Below, piece after piece: positions 6,131 to 9,335 of a stretch of DNA of 9,335 bases; the stretch's first letter is position 1; each line of letters opens with the position of its first letter. Below the pieces are notes generated by a model. That model saw nothing but the letters and a program-made list of their open reading frames with translations. It was not told where the DNA came from and searched no databases. A program made the translations under genes and the position numbers. Origin of the DNA: Thermoplasmata archaeon (GTDB lineage: Archaea > Thermoplasmatota > Thermoplasmata > UBA184); contig JASHUP010000018.1 in the NCBI GenBank assembly GCA_030039915.1, positions 1 to 9,335 of the forward strand. Reading direction: 5' to 3'.

Positions 6131-7272
6131 GCGAACGACCGCTCTTCCCGACCCAGGAGATCGGGAGCCTCGCGAAGCCGCGCTGGCAGCTCCTCGGCCA
6201 GCGGGCCGAGCCGCTCGATGAGGCGGCGAAAGAGGAGCTGCGGAGCTGGGACGCGCGGGTCGGCTTCGCGCGCGAGGCGTCCTCCGTGCGGGACGCCCTC
6301 CTCGAGGGCCGGCCGCGGGACGCGAGCCCGGAGACGGTGCGGGACTTAGGGGCCCTCTTCGCCCTCCGCTATCTCGAGACGGTCGGGCTCACGCGGGTCT
6401 ACGACGGCGAAGCGCGTCGCATCGAGATGTACGAGTACCCGATCCGCCAGATGCACGGCTTCCGCTTCGGCGGGCACGTCCGTTCGTTCGACAACAAGTA
6501 CTACCTCAAGGCCGCGGTCACCGACGAGGTGCGCCTCGACCATCCGTATCACCTCGAGGAGTTCGACTTCGTGAAGCGCCACGCCCGCGCGGAGCCGAAG
6601 GTGCCGATCACCGGTCCGTACACGCTCGCGGACTGGTCGTACAACGAGTACTACCTCGCCCGCCAGCGCGGTTGGAAGGGTCGGTCCGCACGACGTGCGG
6701 CGCAGAAGGAGTTCGTGGTCGATATCGCCCGCCGGGCGATCCGGCCGACGCTCGCCGCGCTGATCGATCACGGAGCCCGTGTCATCCAGATCGACGAGCC
6801 GGCCGCCGGCACGCACCCGGACGAGGCGGCGATCGTGGTCGACGGGTTCAACGCCGCGACCGACGGACTGGACGCCGAGTTCACGATGCACATCTGTTTC
6901 TCGAACTACGCGGCCCTCCTGCCGACGCTCCTCGAGGCGAAGCGCTGCTCGCAGTGGGCGTGGGAGTTCGCGAACCGCGATACGGCGGGCCATGACGGCT
7001 ACGAGGTGCTGAAGACGCTCACCGAGTACGGGGACCGGCGAGAGGTCGGCCTCGGTGCGGTGGACGTGCACCGCGACCCGGTCGAGTCCGCCGAGGTCGT
7101 CGCGGATCGCATCCGCCGAGCCTCGAAGTACCTCGGGGACCCGACGCGGGTCTGGGTGAACCCGGACTGCGGACTGCGGACCCGCAGCCTCGCGGTCGCC
7201 CACGCGAAGCTCGAGTCCGTGGTCAAGGGGGCGGCCCTCGCCCGAGCGGATTTCGAGAATCCGCGTCGCTAG
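6127..7272 (+). CDS. metE: Methionine synthase, catalytic (MetE C-domain / core) subunit
   Basis: A 381-residue cytosolic enzyme expected to methylate homocysteine to methionine. All four zinc ligands of the MetE catalytic domain are present: His255 and Cys257 in MHICFSNY (254-261), Glu280 in WAWEFANRD (277-285), and Cys348 in VWVNPDCGLRTR (342-353). Other family segments are EIGSLAKP (11-18), VPITGPYTLADWSYNEYY (159-176), VIQIDEPAAGTHPDEA (219-234) and GLGAVDVH (308-315). It is about half the length of bacterial MetE (around 750 residues) because the N-terminal half is the separate gene just upstream. The methyl donor is not determined by the sequence: a folate or methanopterin derivative is plausible given the N-domain-like partner, while core methionine synthases without folate domains (Mes families) can take methyl groups from corrinoids. 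It ends tail-to-tail with the VOC gene, only 9 bases away. Confidence 0.88.
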   Translation: MSERPLFPTQEIGSLAKPRWQLLGQRAEPLDEAAKEELRSWDARVGFAREASSVRDALLEGRPRDASPETVRDLGALFALRYLETVGLTRVYDGEARRIEMYEYPIRQMHGFRFGGHVRSFDNKYYLKAAVTDEVRLDHPYHLEEFDFVKRHARAEPKVPITGPYTLADWSYNEYYLARQRGWKGRSARRAAQKEFVVDIARRAIRPTLAALIDHGARVIQIDEPAAGTHPDEAAIVVDGFNAATDGLDAEFTMHICFSNYAALLPTLLEAKRCSQWAWEFANRDTAGHDGYEVLKTLTEYGDRREVGLGAVDVHRDPVESAEVVADRIRRASKYLGDPTRVWVNPDCGLRTRSLAVAHAKLESVVKGAALARADFENPRR

Positions 7273-7281
7273 CGGGACCGG

Positions 7282-7656
7282 CTACGGCGCGGGGTTGAGC
7301 CAGAACTCGTTGCCGTCCGGGTCGAGGAACTTCGCGACCCAGCCCCAGGGCAACTTCTTGGGCGGCATCGAGAACCGGACGCCCTTGCGCTTCAGCGACG
7401 CGCAGGCGCGCGAGAACGAACCGTCGACGACGAGGAGGATCCCCGTGTTGCCGACCTCGGACCTCGGGGGACGCTTCCCGGGCCGGCCCCCGACCTCGCA
7501 GAGATGCAGGAGGAACTTCCCGGAACGATCCCCGACGGTCGTCCAGTGCTCGGGTTCGCTATCGAACACGCGGAACCCGAGCGTCTTCGCATACCACTTC
7601 GCCGCCTTCGCTCGGTCGGTGACGGCGACCGCCACCGAAACGGGTCGGAATCCCAT
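7282..7656 (-). CDS. VOC-superfamily (glyoxalase/bleomycin-resistance-like) small protein
   Basis: A 124-residue protein with the paired beta-alpha-beta-beta-beta layout of the vicinal oxygen chelate fold. The first module is VSVAVAVTDRAKAAKWYAKT (6-25) followed by LGFRVF; the second ends in KFLDPDGNEFWLNPAP (109-124), the classic VOC ending with a potential metal ligand at Glu117. The first strand has no His or Glu at the usual ligand position, so a glyoxalase I activity is doubtful. Substrate and function are unknown; ligand binding, dioxygenase-like or resistance-like roles are all possible for the family. It has its own TATA-like box and lies downstream of map in the same direction, convergent with metE. 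Confidence 0.82.
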   Translation of the reverse strand: MGFRPVSVAVAVTDRAKAAKWYAKTLGFRVFDSEPEHWTTVGDRSGKFLLHLCEVGGRPGKRPPRSEVGNTGILLVVDGSFSRACASLKRKGVRFSMPPKKLPWGWVAKFLDPDGNEFWLNPAP

Positions 7657-7684
7657 GATCCTCGGACCCCGAACTCCCGCGCCG

Positions 7685-7690
7685 ATTTAT
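7685..7690 (-). promoter_or_regulatory. TATA-like box of the VOC gene
   Basis: ATAAAT on the minus strand, 29-34 bases upstream of the ATG at 7656, within the 53-base gap after map. No Shine-Dalgarno sequence is seen, so a separate leaderless transcript is likely. Confidence 0.5.
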
Positions 7691-7709
7691 CCGTCGCGCC
7701 GAGCGCCGG

Positions 7710-8588
7710 TCAGGGAACAGACAGGACCTCGGCCCCGGAGGGGCCGACCAGGATCGTGTGCTCCGCCTGGGCGACGAACCCGTGACCTCGCTCGACGAAC
7801 ACCGGATACGTCTGGAGGAGTCGACGGGCGCGCTTCATCGCCGCCTCCTCCTCGGCGGTCGTGAGCCATCGAGCCGTGAACGGGAGGGTGCGGAACCGCT
7901 CGAAGAGGTGCGCGACCCCCGGGTCGGAGTCGCCCGGATCGCGACGGAACCGCACGATGTTGCCGAACGGGCCGTTCGCGATGCTTCCCAAGCCGTTCGT
8001 CGCGAACGGTTCGATCGCAATCACTTCCCCTTCCTCGAAGGTCGCAGCGCTCGCCCCGGGAACGTTCGGGATCGACTTTCCCCCGTGCAACAGATAGCGC
8101 TCGATCGAGTGTCCCGTGAGGTCGACGACCGGCTTCAGGCCCCGTGCCCGGATCGCCTGCGCGATCGCCCGGGAGACGTCGTCGACCTTGCCGCCCGGCC
8201 GCACCGCGGCGATCCCCGCGGCCCGGCCCTCGCGCGCGGCGAGGATGAGGTGGTCGAAGCGGTGGGAGCCCCCGACCTCGACGGTGTCGGCGGTGTCGGC
8301 GATCGCTCCGTCCAAGTGCGCGCCGACGTCGACCTTGAGGAGGTCCCCGTCGGCGAGGACGGTCGAGTCTCCGGGAAACGGCGTGAAATGAGCGGCCTGG
8401 TCGTTGCGGGAGAGGTTCGCAGGAAAGGACGGCTCGGCCCCCTGCGAGCGGATGAAGCCCTCGACCGCGTCGGCGACCTCGGTGAGCCGGGCTCCCGGGA
8501 CCGCGGCGCGCAGCCCCACTTCGCGAGCTCGCGCCGCGATCCGGGACGCTTCCCGCCATCGGTCGAGGTCTGCCGGATACCGTACCAT
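7710..8588 (-). CDS. map: Methionine aminopeptidase, type II
   Basis: Dinuclear-metal enzyme that removes the initiator methionine from nascent proteins. The 292-residue length matches archaeal type II enzymes. All key residues of the pita-bread fold are visible: His67 (AAHFTP, 65-70), metal ligands Asp87 and Asp98 (KVDVGAHLDGAIADTADT, 85-102), His160 (DLTGHSIERYLLHGGKSIPN, 156-175), Glu193 (AIEPFATNG, 191-199) and Glu277 (FVAQAEHTILV, 271-281). The insert between His160 and the final Glu marks it as type II. It is the last gene of the ndk-tsaC-map operon, 5 bases after the tsaC-like stop. The ATG at 8588 is preceded by GAGGAG with a 9-base spacer. The frame is open upstream through the tsaC-like gene to 8993, but that region encodes no family sequence. 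Confidence 0.96.
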   Translation of the reverse strand: MVRYPADLDRWREASRIAARAREVGLRAAVPGARLTEVADAVEGFIRSQGAEPSFPANLSRNDQAAHFTPFPGDSTVLADGDLLKVDVGAHLDGAIADTADTVEVGGSHRFDHLILAAREGRAAGIAAVRPGGKVDDVSRAIAQAIRARGLKPVVDLTGHSIERYLLHGGKSIPNVPGASAATFEEGEVIAIEPFATNGLGSIANGPFGNIVRFRRDPGDSDPGVAHLFERFRTLPFTARWLTTAEEEAAMKRARRLLQTYPVFVERGHGFVAQAEHTILVGPSGAEVLSVP

Positions 8589-8593
8589 GCCCC

Positions 8594-9157
8594 TCAGCTC
8601 CTCGGGACCTCGCGGACCCGTCTCCCGGTGAGGTCGACCAGCGTCGAGGGGCGGCCCGAGCCGGAGGGAGGAAGTCGAAGGTAGACGGCCACGGCGTCTC
8701 CGAGCGACCGACGAGCTTCGGCGAGCGTCCGGGCGGGAGGAGCGCCGTGTCGGTTCGCCGACGTCGCGGTGAGCGGCCCGGCGGCGCGGGCGAGCTCCCG
8801 GGCGACCGGGTGATCCGGCACCCGGAACCCGATCTTCCCGAGACCCCCGACGCTCGGCGCGAACGCGCGGCGTGCCTCCGCGGACGGTGCGAGGAGGACG
8901 GTGAAGGGTCCGGGCAGGTGACGGCGCAGGAACCGTCGGGCAAGCGGGGAGACGGTCGCGTACCGCTCGATCTCTTCGGTCGAGCTCACGCACACCGAGA
9001 TCGGCTGCGTGGGGGCGCGCCCTTTCGCGGCGAGGAGACGGACGACCGCCCGTCGGTCGCGGGCGAGGGCACCGAGGCCGAGGAGCGTGTCGGTCGGGTA
9101 GACGACGAGCCCGCCGCGTCGGAGCGCCGCCACCGCCTCCGCGAGCGCGGCGTCCAT
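8594..9157 (-). CDS. Threonylcarbamoyl-AMP synthase (TsaC/Sua5/YrdC family)
   Basis: Makes threonylcarbamoyl-adenylate from threonine, bicarbonate and ATP, the first step of t6A modification at position 37 of ANN-decoding tRNAs. The 187-residue protein is a single YrdC domain without the extra C-terminal Sua5 domain. Motifs are LVVYPTDTLLGLG (17-29), the K-x-R pair Lys45/Arg47 in AAKGRAPTQPISV (43-55), LPGPFTVLL (81-89), LTATSAN (129-135) and STLVDL (171-176). It lies between ndk and map with gaps of 4 and 5 bases, clearly co-transcribed. The ATG at 9157 has only a distant GAGGAG (13-base spacer), so re-initiation after ndk may matter. Some YrdC paralogues act on other substrates, so the exact member (TsaC versus YciO-like) is less certain than the fold. 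Confidence 0.9.
   Translation of the reverse strand: MDAALAEAVAALRRGGLVVYPTDTLLGLGALARDRRAVVRLLAAKGRAPTQPISVCVSSTEEIERYATVSPLARRFLRRHLPGPFTVLLAPSAEARRAFAPSVGGLGKIGFRVPDHPVARELARAAGPLTATSANRHGAPPARTLAEARRSLGDAVAVYLRLPPSGSGRPSTLVDLTGRRVREVPRS
8598..8603 (-). promoter_or_regulatory. Shine-Dalgarno sequence for map
   Basis: GAGGAG on the minus strand, 9 bases before the map ATG and inside the end of the tsaC-like gene. A second purine run, GAGGGG (8590-8595), is too close to the ATG to be the main site. This supports the start at 8588. Confidence 0.6.
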
Positions 9158-9161
9158 CGCG

Positions 9162-9335
9162 CTAGAAGTACTCCTCGCCGACCTGCGAGTACGCGAGATA
9201 CTCGTCGGGAGGGAAGTAGAGCGCGAGCTCGCGCGTCGCGGAGGCCGCGGAATCGGAGGCGTGGATGAGGTTCGGAGTGAGGCCGAGGGCGAGGTCGCCG
9301 CGGACGGTCCCCGGCGCCGCGGTCTGGGGGTTGGT
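9162..9335 (-). CDS. ndk: Nucleoside diphosphate kinase, C-terminal part (5' end outside window)
   Basis: Transfers the gamma-phosphate of ATP to nucleoside diphosphates through a phosphohistidine. The last 57 residues are present, beginning [17 protein letters not shown], which matches the conserved region after G-A-T-N-P. The active-site signature NLIHASDSA (fragment residues 22-30) contains the catalytic His at fragment position 25 and fits the N-x-x-H-[GA]-S-D pattern. The C-terminus ends in a run of acidic and aromatic residues (GEEYF) and stops at 9162-9164. It is the most upstream visible gene of the ndk-tsaC-map operon, 4 bases before the tsaC-like ATG. Its start and promoter lie beyond 9335. 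Confidence 0.94.
   Translation of the reverse strand, partial: TNPQTAAPGTVRGDLALGLTPNLIHASDSAASATRELALYFPPDEYLAYSQVGEEYF

Noticed and set aside
7758..8684. 308-codon plus-strand open frame opposite map
   Set aside because: Antisense to a complete set of aminopeptidase active-site residues and without any domain of its own.
8589..8993. Longer methionine aminopeptidase starting at 8993
   Set aside because: The upstream part overlaps the tsaC-like gene in another frame and has no aminopeptidase sequence; the ATG at 8588 has GAGGAG at 9 bases and gives the normal family length.
1..9335. tRNA, rRNA, CRISPR array, insertion sequence, prophage or defence genes
   Set aside because: I looked for repeats, transposase-like proteins and RNA-gene-like sequence in the gaps and saw none; gaps are short and all coding regions are accounted for by metabolic or housekeeping families.

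Overview
The window reads as a G+C-rich archaeal chromosome segment carrying housekeeping and central-metabolism genes. Four things point to Archaea: a RadA recombinase with its N-terminal helix-hairpin-helix domain, a type II methionine aminopeptidase, a methionine synthase split into two genes, and TATA-like boxes about 25-32 bases upstream of the start codons of transcription units. The very high G+C content (visual estimate, roughly two thirds or more) with proteins that are not notably acidic argues against a haloarchaeon. It would fit a high-G+C lineage such as some uncultured Thermoplasmatota, but that placement is inference. Eleven protein genes fill almost the whole window. No RNA gene, mobile element, CRISPR array or prophage was seen, and no gene-free stretch exceeds about 155 bases.

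Layout. Positions 1-2396 on the minus strand hold the 5' part of radA (cut by the window edge), purC (SAICAR synthetase) and a GNAT acetyltransferase. The GNAT gene is the second gene of a unit headed by a malic enzyme (2393-3826, minus), and the two share an ATGA overlap. A 154-base divergent intergenic region (3827-3980) separates this unit from a plus-strand block. That block holds a rhodanese-like/metallo-beta-lactamase fusion of the persulfide dioxygenase (ETHE1) type (3981-5066), then a two-gene split methionine synthase: a MetE N-domain-like protein (5162-6130) and the zinc-site catalytic half (6127-7272), joined by a GTGA overlap. From 7282 to the end everything is on the minus strand: a small VOC-fold protein with its own promoter, then a tight operon transcribed as ndk (partial) - tsaC/sua5-like - map.

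How the genes relate. The plus-strand block centres on sulfur: the persulfide dioxygenase-like protein oxidises sulfane sulfur bound to thiols, and the MetE pair makes methionine from homocysteine. The ndk-tsaC-map operon joins nucleotide supply, tRNA t6A modification and N-terminal methionine removal, all close to translation. Malic enzyme links malate to pyruvate and reducing power.

Start signals follow a consistent rule. First genes of units have a TATA-like box at about -25 to -32 and no Shine-Dalgarno sequence at normal spacing, which suggests leaderless transcripts. Three of the four internal operon starts have a GGAGG- or GAGGAG-like sequence 6-9 bases upstream. I do not see a dramatic new system here. 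The most notable items are the rhodanese-like domain with Asp in place of the catalytic Cys, the cysteine-free MetE partner, and the paired dyads between the divergent promoters.
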